A stretch of DNA of 64,000 nucleotides, taken from contig NZ_DATJTC010000011.1 in NCBI RefSeq assembly GCF_035503745.1, positions 1-64,000 of the forward strand, written 5' to 3'. The first letter of the stretch is position 1. Each line of letters starts with the position of its first letter. Both the position numbers and the translations under genes were made by a program. Positions 8,363 through 16,659 of the stretch are shown in pieces. The notes under the pieces are model-generated. The model saw only the letters and a list, made by a program, of their open reading frames with translations, was not told the origin of the DNA and ran no database searches. The stretch comes from Dyella_B sp035503745 (lineage in GTDB: Bacteria; Pseudomonadota; Gammaproteobacteria; Xanthomonadales; Rhodanobacteraceae).

Positions 8363-9505
8363 TTGGGTATTCCACTTATTCAGCAGACCACGATCGCACG
8401 CTACATCCTCGGCAAAAAGCTGAGTGGCCAGAAGCGTTATCCCCTGGCCATGATGTTGGAGCCGCTGTTCCAGTGCAATCTGGCATGCGCGGGCTGCGGC
8501 AAGATCGACCAGCCCAAGGAAATCCTGCAGAAGCGCATGAGCGTGGAGCAGGCCCTGGCCGCCGTGGACGAATGCGATGCGCCGGTGGTGTCGATCCCCG
8601 GCGGCGAACCGTTGATCCACAAGGATCTGCCCAAGATCGTCGAAGGCATCGTGGCGCGTAAGAAGTTCGTGTACCTGTGCACCAACGCGATCCTGCTGCC
8701 CAAGCACATCGACGAATACAAGCCCTCGCCCTACTTCACCTGGTCGGTGCATCTGGACGGCCTGGAGAAGCAGCACGACAAGTCCGTGTGCATGGACGGC
8801 GTGTTCGAGAAGGCGGTTACCGCGATCAAGCTGGCGCTGTCCAAGGGCTTCCGCGTGACGGTCAACTGCACGCTGTTCAACAGCGAGCCGCCGGAAGAAG
8901 TGGCCGACTTTTTCGACTACGCGATGGAACTGGGCGTGGAAGGCATTACCGTGTCGCCCGGTTACAGCTACCAGCATGCGCCGCGCCAGGACGTGTTCCT
9001 GGGCCGCACCGAGAGCAAGCAGCTGTTCCGTGACATCTTCAAGATCGGCAAGGAACGCAAGCGCAAGTGGGCGTTCAACCAGTCGGCGATGTTCATGGAT
9101 TTCATCGCGGGCAACCAGGCCTACCAGTGCACGCCGTGGTCCAACCCCACGTACAACATCTTCGGCTGGCAGAAGCCGTGCTACCTGCTGGTCGACGAAG
9201 GCTACGCCAAGACCTACAAGGAGCTGATGGAAGACACCGAGTGGGACAAGTACGGCGTGGGCATCAATCCCAAGTGCGACAACTGCATGGCGCACTGCGG
9301 CTTCGAAGGCACCGCCGTGGACGACATGTTCGCCCACCCGCTGAAGGCGCTGAAGGTGTCGATGTTCGGTCCGCGCACCGATGGCCCGATGGCGCCGGAT
9401 CTGCCGGTGAAGTACGGCGATCGCGCCGACGCCACCGCCATCAAGATTCCGATCAGCTCGATCCAGCGTCGCAGTGCGGAAACGACCAACCAGGCCAATC
9501 ACTGA
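8363..9505 (+). CDS. hpnH: Adenosyl-hopene transferase HpnH (radical SAM)
   Basis: A 380-residue radical SAM protein with CNLACAGC near residue 38, the SIPGGEPL SAM-binding segment and a C-terminal cysteine set CDNCMAHCGF typical of the HpnH family. HpnH joins the 5'-deoxyadenosyl radical to diploptene, the first step of C35 bacteriohopanepolyol synthesis. Translation probably begins at the TTG at 8363 with GGAG at 8352-8355. It lies 135 bases after idi; a TATACT hexamer at 8263-8268 could be part of a separate promoter, but no good -35 is seen, so read-through from the mevalonate genes is equally possible. Confidence 0.95.
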   Translation: MGIPLIQQTTIARYILGKKLSGQKRYPLAMMLEPLFQCNLACAGCGKIDQPKEILQKRMSVEQALAAVDECDAPVVSIPGGEPLIHKDLPKIVEGIVARKKFVYLCTNAILLPKHIDEYKPSPYFTWSVHLDGLEKQHDKSVCMDGVFEKAVTAIKLALSKGFRVTVNCTLFNSEPPEEVADFFDYAMELGVEGITVSPGYSYQHAPRQDVFLGRTESKQLFRDIFKIGKERKRKWAFNQSAMFMDFIAGNQAYQCTPWSNPTYNIFGWQKPCYLLVDEGYAKTYKELMEDTEWDKYGVGINPKCDNCMAHCGFEGTAVDDMFAHPLKALKVSMFGPRTDGPMAPDLPVKYGDRADATAIKIPISSIQRRSAETTNQANH

Positions 9506-9531
9506 TCACCAAAAGGTAAGCGCTGCCACCG

Positions 9532-10641
9532 ATGGGCACACTGGAATGGGTTGCCGCGTCGATACCGGCAGTGATGTGGGTGGGGTTGCTGCTGGCACCA
9601 TGGCACCCCTGGAGTACCCGCGAACGGATTGAACCGGACCCGCACGCCGGGCCGGTCGATCTGAGCGAGATAACCGTACTGATTCCCGCACGCAACGAGG
9701 CCGACGTCATCGGCCTCACGCTCGCGGGCCTGCAAGCGCAAGGCAGCGGTTTGCAGGTGATCGTGGTGGACGATCAATCCAGCGATGCCACCGCGCAGGT
9801 GGCGGCTTCTTTTCCCAACACGCGCGTCGTCAGCGGCCAGCCCCTGCCGCAAGGCTGGGCCGGCAAGCTGTGGGCGCTGGAGCAGGGCAAGGCGCACGTG
9901 CGCACGCCCATGACCTTGCTGCTGGATGCCGATATCCAGCTGCAGCCGGGCCTGCTGGCCGCATTGCTCGCGCACAAGCTTGGCGACAATCGTCAGTTCG
10001 TCTCGCTGATGGCGGACCTGCGCCGCACCAGCTTCTGGGATCGCCTGCTGCTGCCGGCGTTCGTCTACTACTTCAAGTTGCTGTATCCCTTCTCGATCGC
10101 CAACTCCAGCTCGCGCCTGGTCGCGGCGGCGGCGGGCGGCTGCATCCTGGTCGATACGCAGGCACTGGAGCGCGCCGGGGCGTTCGCCAGCCTGCGCAAC
10201 GCGCTGATCGACGACTGCACGCTCGCGCGACAGGTCAAGAACGCCGGCTACCGCACCTGGCTGGGCCTGAGCCGCGGCGTGGTGAGCCTGCGCCCCTACG
10301 GCACCCTGGGCTCGATCCACGACATGGTGGCGCGCTCGGCCTTCACCCAGCTGGGCTATTCCACCGTCGTCCTGCTGGTGGTGACGGTGCTGTTCGCCCT
10401 GGCTTACGGCCTGCCGTTCGTCGTGCTGGGCTGGCCGCAGGCCTGGCGCCTGGGCGTGATCGCGCTGGTGGCGAGCATGCTGAGCTACCTGCCGATGCTG
10501 CGCTATTACCGCATGAGCCTGGCCTGGGCGCTGCTGCTGCCGGTCGGCGCGGCGCTGTACCTGGGCATGACCTGGAGTTCGGCTATCCGCTACTGGCGCG
10601 GCGTGCGCTCGCGCTGGAAAGATCGCACCTACAGCACCTGA
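9532..10641 (+). CDS. hpnB: Hopene-associated glycosyltransferase HpnB
   Basis: A 369-residue family 2 glycosyltransferase with an N-terminal membrane segment, ITVLIPARNEADVIG and VVDDQSSDAT near residues 45-85, LLLDADIQL near 130, an acidic DDCTLARQVK near 225 and several C-terminal hydrophobic segments. This layout matches HpnB. The precise substrate is not settled for the family. It follows hpnH by 26 bases and is presumably co-transcribed. GC content and codon use look like the neighbours. Confidence 0.88.
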   Translation: MGTLEWVAASIPAVMWVGLLLAPWHPWSTRERIEPDPHAGPVDLSEITVLIPARNEADVIGLTLAGLQAQGSGLQVIVVDDQSSDATAQVAASFPNTRVVSGQPLPQGWAGKLWALEQGKAHVRTPMTLLLDADIQLQPGLLAALLAHKLGDNRQFVSLMADLRRTSFWDRLLLPAFVYYFKLLYPFSIANSSSRLVAAAAGGCILVDTQALERAGAFASLRNALIDDCTLARQVKNAGYRTWLGLSRGVVSLRPYGTLGSIHDMVARSAFTQLGYSTVVLLVVTVLFALAYGLPFVVLGWPQAWRLGVIALVASMLSYLPMLRYYRMSLAWALLLPVGAALYLGMTWSSAIRYWRGVRSRWKDRTYST

Positions 10642-10764
10642 GGCAGGCGCCGTCGGCACGCCTGTGACGATGGTCGGGCTTGGAAGATGGGGGCGCTCTG
10701 GCTAAAGTCGCAGGTTACCTGTTCATGCCCCGCCAGCCGGGTCCGCCATTCTTGGGGAGCGTCC

Positions 10765-12960
10765 ATGCCTCGTTTACGTCTTCTGGCCATCGCCACGTCG
10801 ATCGGCCTTGCCGCCTGCTCGCAGGCACCCCATAACACCGCCAGCGCGCCGGCACCGTCTGCCAGTGCGTCCGCTTCGGCCGCGACCGCCCCGGCCAGCA
10901 ATCCGTTCTTCACCGCCAGCACGCTGCCGTACCAGGCGCCGCCGTTTGACAAGATCAAGGATGCCGATTACCAGCCCGCGCTCGAAGAGGGCATGAAGCA
11001 GCAGCTCGCCGAGGTGGACAAGATCGCCAACAACCCCGAGCCGCCGACGTTCGAGAACACCTATGTGGCGCTGGAAAAATCCGGCGTGCTGCTCGATCGC
11101 GTGGAGCGCGTGTTCAACGCCATCACCGCGGCCAACACCGACGACACGCTGGAGAAAGTGCAGGAAGACGAAGCGCCCAAGCTCGCCGCGCACCAGGATG
11201 CGATCACCCTCAACGACAAGCTGTTCCAGCGCATCCAGGCCGTCTACGACCAGAGAGATTCGCTCAAGCTCGATCCGGAATCGCTGCGCCTGATTGAAGT
11301 GGTGCATCGCAACTTCGTGATGGGCGGCGCCAAGCTGTCCGCCGACGACAAGGCCAAGCTGAAGGATCTCAACAAGGAAGAGTCCACGCTTGAAGCGCAG
11401 TTCAACAACAAGTTGCTCGCCGCGACGAAGAACGGCGCGCTGGTCGTGGACGACAAAGCCAAGCTTGCCGGCCTTTCCGACGAAGATATCGCCGCTGCCG
11501 CGCAAGCGGCCAAAGATCGCAAGCTCGACGGCAAGTGGGTGCTGACGCTGCAAAACACCACCCAGCAGCCGCTGCTGCAGGATCTCACCGACCGCGACAC
11601 GCGCAAGGCCTTGTTCGAAGCTTCATGGACACGCGCCGAAAAAGGCGACGACAACGATACCCGCGACATCATCGAACGCCTCGCACAACTGCGCGCGCTG
11701 AAAGCCAAGCTGCTGGGCTTTCCCAACTACGCCGCGTGGACGCTGCAAGACCAGATGGCGAAGACGCCCGAAGCGGTGATGGGCTTCATGGCCAAACTCG
11801 CGCCCGCTGCCGTGGCACGCGCGAAGATCGAAGCGGCCGACATCCAGAAGCAGATCGACAAGGACCAGGCCGCGCTGCACCAGCCAAGCTTCAAGCTTGA
11901 GCCGTGGGATTGGGAGCACTATGCCGAAGAAGTGCGAAAGGCCAAATACGATCTGGACGATGCGCAGATCAAGCCGTACTTCGAACTCAACGACGTGCTG
12001 CAAAACGGCGTGTTCTTTGCCGCCAACCAGCTTTACGGCCTGACCTTCAAGGAGCGCAAGGATATCCCGGTCTACCAGCCCGACGTGCGCGTGTTCGAAG
12101 TGTTCGACAAGGACGGCAAGTCGATCGCGCTGTTCTACTGCGACTACTTCAAGCGCGACAACAAGAATGGTGGCGCATGGGAGGACAACTTCGTCGGCCA
12201 GTCCAAGCTGCTGGGCACCAAGCCGGTGATCTACAACGTCACCAACTTCACCAAGCCGCAGCCGGGCCAGCCGGCGCTGCTGTCGCTCGATGACGTGGTG
12301 ACCATGTTCCACGAATTCGGCCACGGCCTGCACAGCATCTTTGCCGATGAAGAGTACCCGACGCTGTCGGGCACCAACACCGCACGCGATTTCGTGGAGT
12401 TCCCCTCGCAGTTCAACGAACATTGGGCGACCGATCCGAAAGTCTTCGCCAACTACGCGAAGAACTACAAGGACGGTAGCCCGATGCCGCAGGCGCTGGT
12501 CGATAAGATGAAGAAGGCCGGCCTGTTCAACAAGGGCTACGACATGACCGAGCTGGTCGCCGCCGCGATGCTCGACATGAACTGGCACATGCTCGGCGCC
12601 GACGCGCCCAAGCAGGACGCCGATGCCTTCGAAGCGGCATCGCTGAAAAAGGATGGCGTGGATCTTTCCTACGTGCCGCCGCGCTACCGTTCCAGCTACT
12701 TCCTGCATATTTGGAGCAATGGCTACTCCGCCGGCTACTACGCGTACTTGTGGACGCAGATGCTGGCCGACGATGCCTTCGAAGACTTCAAGCAGCATGG
12801 CGGTCTCACCCGCGAAAACGGCGACCGCTTCCGCGACATGATCCTTTCGCGCGGCAACACGGTGGAGCTGTCCAAGCTGTACAAGGACTGGCGCGGCCAG
12901 GATCCGAGCATCGACCCGATGCTGATCGATCGCGGGCTCAAGCAGGGTCCATCCAAGTAA
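10765..12960 (+). CDS. dcp: M3 family oligopeptidase / peptidyl-dipeptidase lipoprotein (Dcp-like)
   Basis: The start is taken at the ATG at 10765 (GGGGAG just upstream), not the upstream frame opening at 10687, because it gives a lipoprotein signal peptide ending LAACSQ. The 731-residue product has the M3 zinc site HEFGHGLHS near residue 515 followed by the family ExxxxPSQFxEHW segment, and an Ala/Ser-rich linker after the lipidated cysteine. Dcp-like enzymes remove C-terminal dipeptides from peptides. Lipidation places this copy in the cell envelope, unlike cytoplasmic E. coli Dcp. A strong terminator follows at 12987-13016, so the gene is probably monocistronic. Confidence 0.92.
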   Translation: MPRLRLLAIATSIGLAACSQAPHNTASAPAPSASASASAATAPASNPFFTASTLPYQAPPFDKIKDADYQPALEEGMKQQLAEVDKIANNPEPPTFENTYVALEKSGVLLDRVERVFNAITAANTDDTLEKVQEDEAPKLAAHQDAITLNDKLFQRIQAVYDQRDSLKLDPESLRLIEVVHRNFVMGGAKLSADDKAKLKDLNKEESTLEAQFNNKLLAATKNGALVVDDKAKLAGLSDEDIAAAAQAAKDRKLDGKWVLTLQNTTQQPLLQDLTDRDTRKALFEASWTRAEKGDDNDTRDIIERLAQLRALKAKLLGFPNYAAWTLQDQMAKTPEAVMGFMAKLAPAAVARAKIEAADIQKQIDKDQAALHQPSFKLEPWDWEHYAEEVRKAKYDLDDAQIKPYFELNDVLQNGVFFAANQLYGLTFKERKDIPVYQPDVRVFEVFDKDGKSIALFYCDYFKRDNKNGGAWEDNFVGQSKLLGTKPVIYNVTNFTKPQPGQPALLSLDDVVTMFHEFGHGLHSIFADEEYPTLSGTNTARDFVEFPSQFNEHWATDPKVFANYAKNYKDGSPMPQALVDKMKKAGLFNKGYDMTELVAAAMLDMNWHMLGADAPKQDADAFEAASLKKDGVDLSYVPPRYRSSYFLHIWSNGYSAGYYAYLWTQMLADDAFEDFKQHGGLTRENGDRFRDMILSRGNTVELSKLYKDWRGQDPSIDPMLIDRGLKQGPSK

Positions 12961-12986
12961 GGCGTTCGCGCAGCGAGCGTCTCAAG

Positions 12987-13016
12987 ACGGGCTGGCGTGC
13001 GCCAGCCCGTTTTTTT
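12987..13016 (+). terminator. Rho-independent terminator of the M3 peptidase gene
   Basis: A perfect 10-bp stem (ACGGGCTGGC / GCCAGCCCGT) with a 4-base loop is followed by seven T residues, 27 bases after the stop codon. This is a textbook intrinsic terminator. Confidence 0.9.
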
Positions 13017-13423
13017 GCGCGACGCACACGCAACGTCGGTGCGTCACCCTTACGCGCTCGCGCGGGATTGCAGGGACTCCGAAGATTTTCAGGCCATTGC
13101 GAACATGTTTTTTAACAGAGTGCCGATTACGTCGATGAGCGCGGACGGCCCCGTGCCTATTTTCGGACACGATCATCTTGGCGATGATGCGCTCTACCGC
13201 ATCGACACGCGTGGCATGCGCCGGCTGGATGCCTACTGAAGGCGCCTATGGCGCGAACGAAACCCACGCGGACAGCGCGCAACGTGGCCGCGGTCGCATC
13301 GACTGGCAGGATGGCCTTCGCGCTTGGGCGCCGCCCTCGGCCGGCGCGTCGTCCAGCCCATCATTTTCATCGAGTCCTTGAGACGTTGCGGGGCGCTCGG
13401 ATCGCGCCGACGCGTTGCCGCGG
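13017..13423. other. 407-base stretch without a recognisable gene
   Basis: Between the terminator and the end of the AraC gene only short, unconvincing frames exist. One on the plus strand (about 13105-13239, 44 codons, MFFNRVPITS...) has no ribosome-binding site; others run 13248-13523 (+) and 13233-13427 (-). None resembles a family I know. The stretch may be a decayed gene or the 3' flank of the AraC gene. Confidence 0.5.
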
Positions 13424-14335
13424 TCAATTCAACGCACGGCTCACGCCGGCCGACCTGATCCGGCCCGGGCAGATGCCGCTCACACGCTTGAACAGGCGCC
13501 TGAAAGCCGCCTCGCTGCTATAACCCAACTGCTCGGCGATCGAGGCCACCGACACCTGCCGGTCGCGCAACAGGCGTTCGGCCACGCTGACGCGCCATTG
13601 CGTGACGTATTGCATCGGCGGCACTTTCATCAGCTGCGCAAAGCGTTCGGCGAACGCCGAGCGCGACATGCAGGCGAGCGAGGCCAGTGTTTGCATGGTC
13701 CATGGCTGGCCGGGATTTTCGTGGATCGCCTGCAGCACTTTGCAGATGCGCGCGTCGGCCAGTGCCGCGAACAATCCGCGCTGGTCGGTGTTGCGGCTGG
13801 CGTAGTCGCACACGGCGAGCGTGAACAGCGTGTCGGCGAGCTTGTTCAGCAGCACGCGGCGGCCGGGCAGGCCGGAGTTGACCACGTCGACCATCATGTG
13901 GGTGAGATGCTTGAATACGTGATCGGCCTGCAGCGCCCGCACCACAAAGCAACTGGGCAGCGCGTGGCTGAGCGGATGCGGCGTGCGGCTGGAAAAGTGC
14001 AGTTCGCCGCAGATCAGGCTGGTTGTGGCCGCGCCGTTTTCGTGCAGTGAGCGCAGGGAGTGCGGATCGCCATGCGGCAGCAGCACCAGATCCCCCGTCT
14101 TCAGGTGCAAGGGTTCGCGCAAGGCCGGGCTCTCGACCAGGCATTCGCCGGCCCCGACCAGATGGAACAGCCCGCAGTCCTCGCGCGGCTCGTCCATGAA
14201 CCAGGAACCGCAGTAATCCAGTTCGCCCACAATATCGACCCGTAGCATCGACTCGCTCAGCAGTGACTCCAGCGCCGGTGCGACGGGGGGCGGACATCGG
14301 CTATCGGCGAGCGTGGCGCTGTGTTCGAAGGACAT
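13424..14335 (-). CDS. AraC-family regulator with cupin-type sensor domain
   Basis: A 303-residue protein. The N-terminal part (about 25-180) looks like the cupin_6 sensor of AraC-type regulators (HLVGAGECLVES, LKTGDLVLLPHGDPH). The C-terminal part (about 200-300) has the two helix-turn-helix motifs (WTMQTLASLACMSRSAFAERF and SVASIAEQLGYSSEAAFRRLFKR). GGAAG precedes the ATG at 14335. It follows the bufferin-type genes on the same strand by 74 bases, so it may be co-transcribed with them and control them, but a weak hairpin with five Ts overlaps the end of bufC and could separate the units. The ligand is unknown. Confidence 0.88.
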   Translation of the reverse strand: MSFEHSATLADSRCPPPVAPALESLLSESMLRVDIVGELDYCGSWFMDEPREDCGLFHLVGAGECLVESPALREPLHLKTGDLVLLPHGDPHSLRSLHENGAATTSLICGELHFSSRTPHPLSHALPSCFVVRALQADHVFKHLTHMMVDVVNSGLPGRRVLLNKLADTLFTLAVCDYASRNTDQRGLFAALADARICKVLQAIHENPGQPWTMQTLASLACMSRSAFAERFAQLMKVPPMQYVTQWRVSVAERLLRDRQVSVASIAEQLGYSSEAAFRRLFKRVSGICPGRIRSAGVSRALN

Positions 14336-14409
14336 GGCGAGCTTCCGTGGCTTGGCGTTATATCATTCGCTGCCGCCGGATGCAGGTTACATGGCGCCAT
14401 CAAAAAGGG

Positions 14410-15189
14410 TCAGGGCAGGACCCAGCCGTGGATCAGGCCGGCCCCGAGCCAGCGGGTCAGCAAGGCCACCATGCGCGCCATCGCGGCCGCTTCGCCGTGG
14501 TGGCCGGCCAGGCTTGCGCAGAGCGAGGCGAAGGTTTCGCCCTGGATGGCCGCGCCGAGCACTTGCCATTCGTCGTCGTCCAGCCGGCGGTAATGCACGC
14601 CGGTACCCAGGCGCCACACCAGCAGCTGGCGCGGCTGGGCGTAGCGGCGAAGGTGCGGGCGCCGGCCGTTGCGGTCGGCGGCACGGCGGAAGGCATCGGT
14701 GTTGTAGACGCAGGCCAGTACCTGCAGGTTGTGCTGCAGCGTCAGCCGCAACCCCGCCCAGGAGGCGGGCGGCACGGCGGCAAGGTCGGCCACGCCGATA
14801 TGCGATTCGTCGGCCGCGTCGAACGCCGTGGACATCGCCCAGTCCAGCTTCGCCATTTCCGCCAGTTGCGGCTTTTCACGCCACGGATGCGCGTAGGCGA
14901 GAAATCCGGGCAGACCCGAACCATGCCAGCGGATGTTGTAATGCTCCGAAGGGTGTGCGGCGACGTACTTGTCGAGCAGACTTTCGAAGCGTGCACCGGC
15001 CATGCATTGCAAGCCGGCGAATTCCACTTTCAGGGCATCGCGCAGGCGGATGCGGTAGCCGTGGCGATACACCTCCAGGCGGCTGGATGCATCGGCGATG
15101 GCGTCATCGCGCACCATCTGCGGAGGCCGGCTTTTTTCGGCCAGTACGGCCTGCAGCATCTGTTGCTGGATGGCCTGCAGTGAACTCAC
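14410..15189 (-). CDS. bufC: DUF2063 partner protein of a MNIO enzyme (BufC/HvfC-like)
   Basis: A 259-residue protein starting at a GTG that overlaps the bufB stop (GTGA), hence translationally coupled. The N-terminal half has the DUF2063 signature YRHGYRIRLRDALKVEFAGL and later HPSEHYNIRWHGSGLPGFL; the C-terminal half is a variable, winged-helix-like region. DUF2063 proteins bind the precursor leader and present it to the DUF692 oxygenase. The order precursor, DUF692, DUF2063 is the standard bufferin/oxazolin arrangement. Confidence 0.88.
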   Translation of the reverse strand: MSSLQAIQQQMLQAVLAEKSRPPQMVRDDAIADASSRLEVYRHGYRIRLRDALKVEFAGLQCMAGARFESLLDKYVAAHPSEHYNIRWHGSGLPGFLAYAHPWREKPQLAEMAKLDWAMSTAFDAADESHIGVADLAAVPPASWAGLRLTLQHNLQVLACVYNTDAFRRAADRNGRRPHLRRYAQPRQLLVWRLGTGVHYRRLDDDEWQVLGAAIQGETFASLCASLAGHHGEAAAMARMVALLTRWLGAGLIHGWVLP

Positions 15190-16043
15190 GCCGCGTCCTT
15201 CAGCAGCGGTTCGGCCAGCGCGCGCGCGCGCTCCAATTCGGCCATCAGCTCCGACAGCGGCGGGAAGTTGTCGTCGCGTTCGATCATGGTGGAGATGCGG
15301 CCGAAGCGGCGCACCGCTTCCACGTAGAGATCCCACACCGCGTGGGAAACGGGTGCGTCGTGGGTATCGATGATCAGCCGCTCGCCCTGCTCATAGCCGG
15401 CCAGATGGAACTGCTGCACGCGCGATACGGGAATGCCGCGCAGATAATCCAGCGAGGAGAAGCCATGGTTCTTCGCGCTGACATGCACGTTGTTGATGTC
15501 CAGCAGGATCAGGCAATCGGCCCGTTCGGCCACGGCGGCGAGAAATTCCCACTCGCTCAGCTGCGAATCGGCGAAGCTGATATAGCTGGAGACGTTTTCC
15601 AGAAGGATGCGCCGCTTGAGCAGGTCCTGCACGCGCTTGACGCGGTCCACCACGTGCGCGAGCGCTTCTTCGGTGTAGGGCAACGGCATCAGGTCATGCA
15701 GATTGACGCCTTGCACGCCGGTCCAGCACAGGTGATCGGACACCCAGGCCGGTTCGATGCGCTTGGCCAAGGCGGCCAGGCGGGCGAGGTAATTTTCGTC
15801 CAGCGGATCGGTGCTGCCGATGGACAGCGATACGCCGTGCATCACCAGCGCGAAGCGTTCGCGAAAGCGTTCCAGCCAGACCAGCGGCAGGCCGCCGCCG
15901 ACCATGTAGTTTTCCGATACGACTTCCAGCCACTCCACCTTGCCGGGGTTGGCCAGCAGTGCTTCGTAATGCTCCACGCGCAGGCCCAGGCCGTAGCCCA
16001 GATAGGGAAGTGGGCCGGGGCGTGGCGGGGACGAGGGTGCCAT
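15186..16043 (-). CDS. bufB: DUF692 / MNIO multinuclear iron oxygenase (BufB-like)
   Basis: A 285-residue TIM-barrel protein with the metal-binding segments of the MNIO family: HGVSLSIGSTD, SDHLCWTG, LHDLMPLPYT, LLENVSSY, LDINNVHVSAKNHG, QFHLAGYE and IIDTHDAPV. These supply the His/Asp/Glu ligands for two or three iron ions. MNIO enzymes oxidise cysteines of peptide precursors to thiooxazole or related heterocycles. The ATG at 16043 is chosen because family members begin shortly before GYGLGLR; a GTG at 16091 would add 16 residues and cannot be excluded. The gene lies 60 bases after the precursor gene. Confidence 0.92.
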   Translation of the reverse strand: MAPSSPPRPGPLPYLGYGLGLRVEHYEALLANPGKVEWLEVVSENYMVGGGLPLVWLERFRERFALVMHGVSLSIGSTDPLDENYLARLAALAKRIEPAWVSDHLCWTGVQGVNLHDLMPLPYTEEALAHVVDRVKRVQDLLKRRILLENVSSYISFADSQLSEWEFLAAVAERADCLILLDINNVHVSAKNHGFSSLDYLRGIPVSRVQQFHLAGYEQGERLIIDTHDAPVSHAVWDLYVEAVRRFGRISTMIERDDNFPPLSELMAELERARALAEPLLKDAA

Positions 16044-16103
16044 GGCGTCACTCACTTGAGCGGGAAGAGGCGGATGCGCCAGGCGGCGCACCCGCCGGGG
16101 ACA

Positions 16104-16376
16104 TCACTTCTTGGCGGCGGCCTGCGCGGCGGCGCAGTCGGCCTGGGTCTTCTGCATGGTAAAGCCCTGGCCCTTGCACGCGTTCTGGCCCTTGCAGGAG
16201 TTGGTGGCCTGCTTGCATGCACCCTGGCCCTTACAGGACGACGAGTTCACGCACTTGACCATCGCCTTGTCGCCAGCCGGCGCACTGCCTGCCGGTGCGG
16301 CGGACACCGCGGCAGCGGCGAACAGACCGGCCACCATCACGGCCATGGCGCTGGCGTTGACTGTCTTGATGTTCAT
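16104..16376 (-). CDS. bufA2: Cys-rich RiPP precursor, BufA2-type periplasmic metallophore
   Basis: A 90-residue secreted peptide starting at the ATG at 16374-16376, with GGAG at 16385-16388. An N-terminal signal peptide (MNIKTVNASAMAVMVAG, cleavage near AVSA-APAG) is followed by a core with six cysteines arranged KCVNSSSCKGQGACK...SCKGQNACKGQGF...ADC. The repeated S/A-C-K-G-Q pattern is what I recall for the 6/12-Cys (BufA2) branch of bufferins; the DUF2282 (BufA1) branch looks different. Modified bufferins chelate copper in the periplasm. Directly downstream are the DUF692 and DUF2063 genes that would modify it. Confidence 0.87.
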   Translation of the reverse strand: MNIKTVNASAMAVMVAGLFAAAAVSAAPAGSAPAGDKAMVKCVNSSSCKGQGACKQATNSCKGQNACKGQGFTMQKTQADCAAAQAAAKK

Positions 16377-16659
16377 GATTCTGGCTCCGTAAAAAGTTGG
16401 CGTTCGCCACATGGCGGCGCTGGGGCGTCTGGTCCGCACGCGCAGGCTGGGCCTGTACAGCCGGATTCGACGGGAACATTGTGTTGCCGCGCCTGTTCCA
16501 TGGCTGCGCCCACGCATCCTGCTTTTATGCCCGATCGTCTGGTTCGCGTTCGAGGTCCTTCGCTCCGGACCCAGGGATAGAAAGGCTGGACGCTCGAACA
16601 TGGTGGGCATCGCGGGGCGGACGCATCATGCGCTCAATTCACCGACGGGAATATGTGCA
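16377..16659. promoter_or_regulatory. Divergent promoter region between bufA2 and doxX
   Basis: This 283-base spacer must contain promoters for the leftward bufferin operon and possibly the rightward doxX gene. I could not identify a convincing sigma-70 pair. CGACGGGAACA near 16477-16487 and its complement resemble fragments of ECF-sigma promoters but do not match a known spacing. Confidence 0.35.

Noticed and set aside
14313..16580. A 755-codon plus-strand frame across the bufferin genes.
   Set aside because: It is antisense to bufA2, bufB and bufC, which carry recognisable motifs and coupled starts on the minus strand.
16411..16659. An N-terminal extension of the DoxX protein.
   Set aside because: The frame is open, but the extra 83 residues are Arg-rich with no membrane or signal features and would cover the divergent promoter region.
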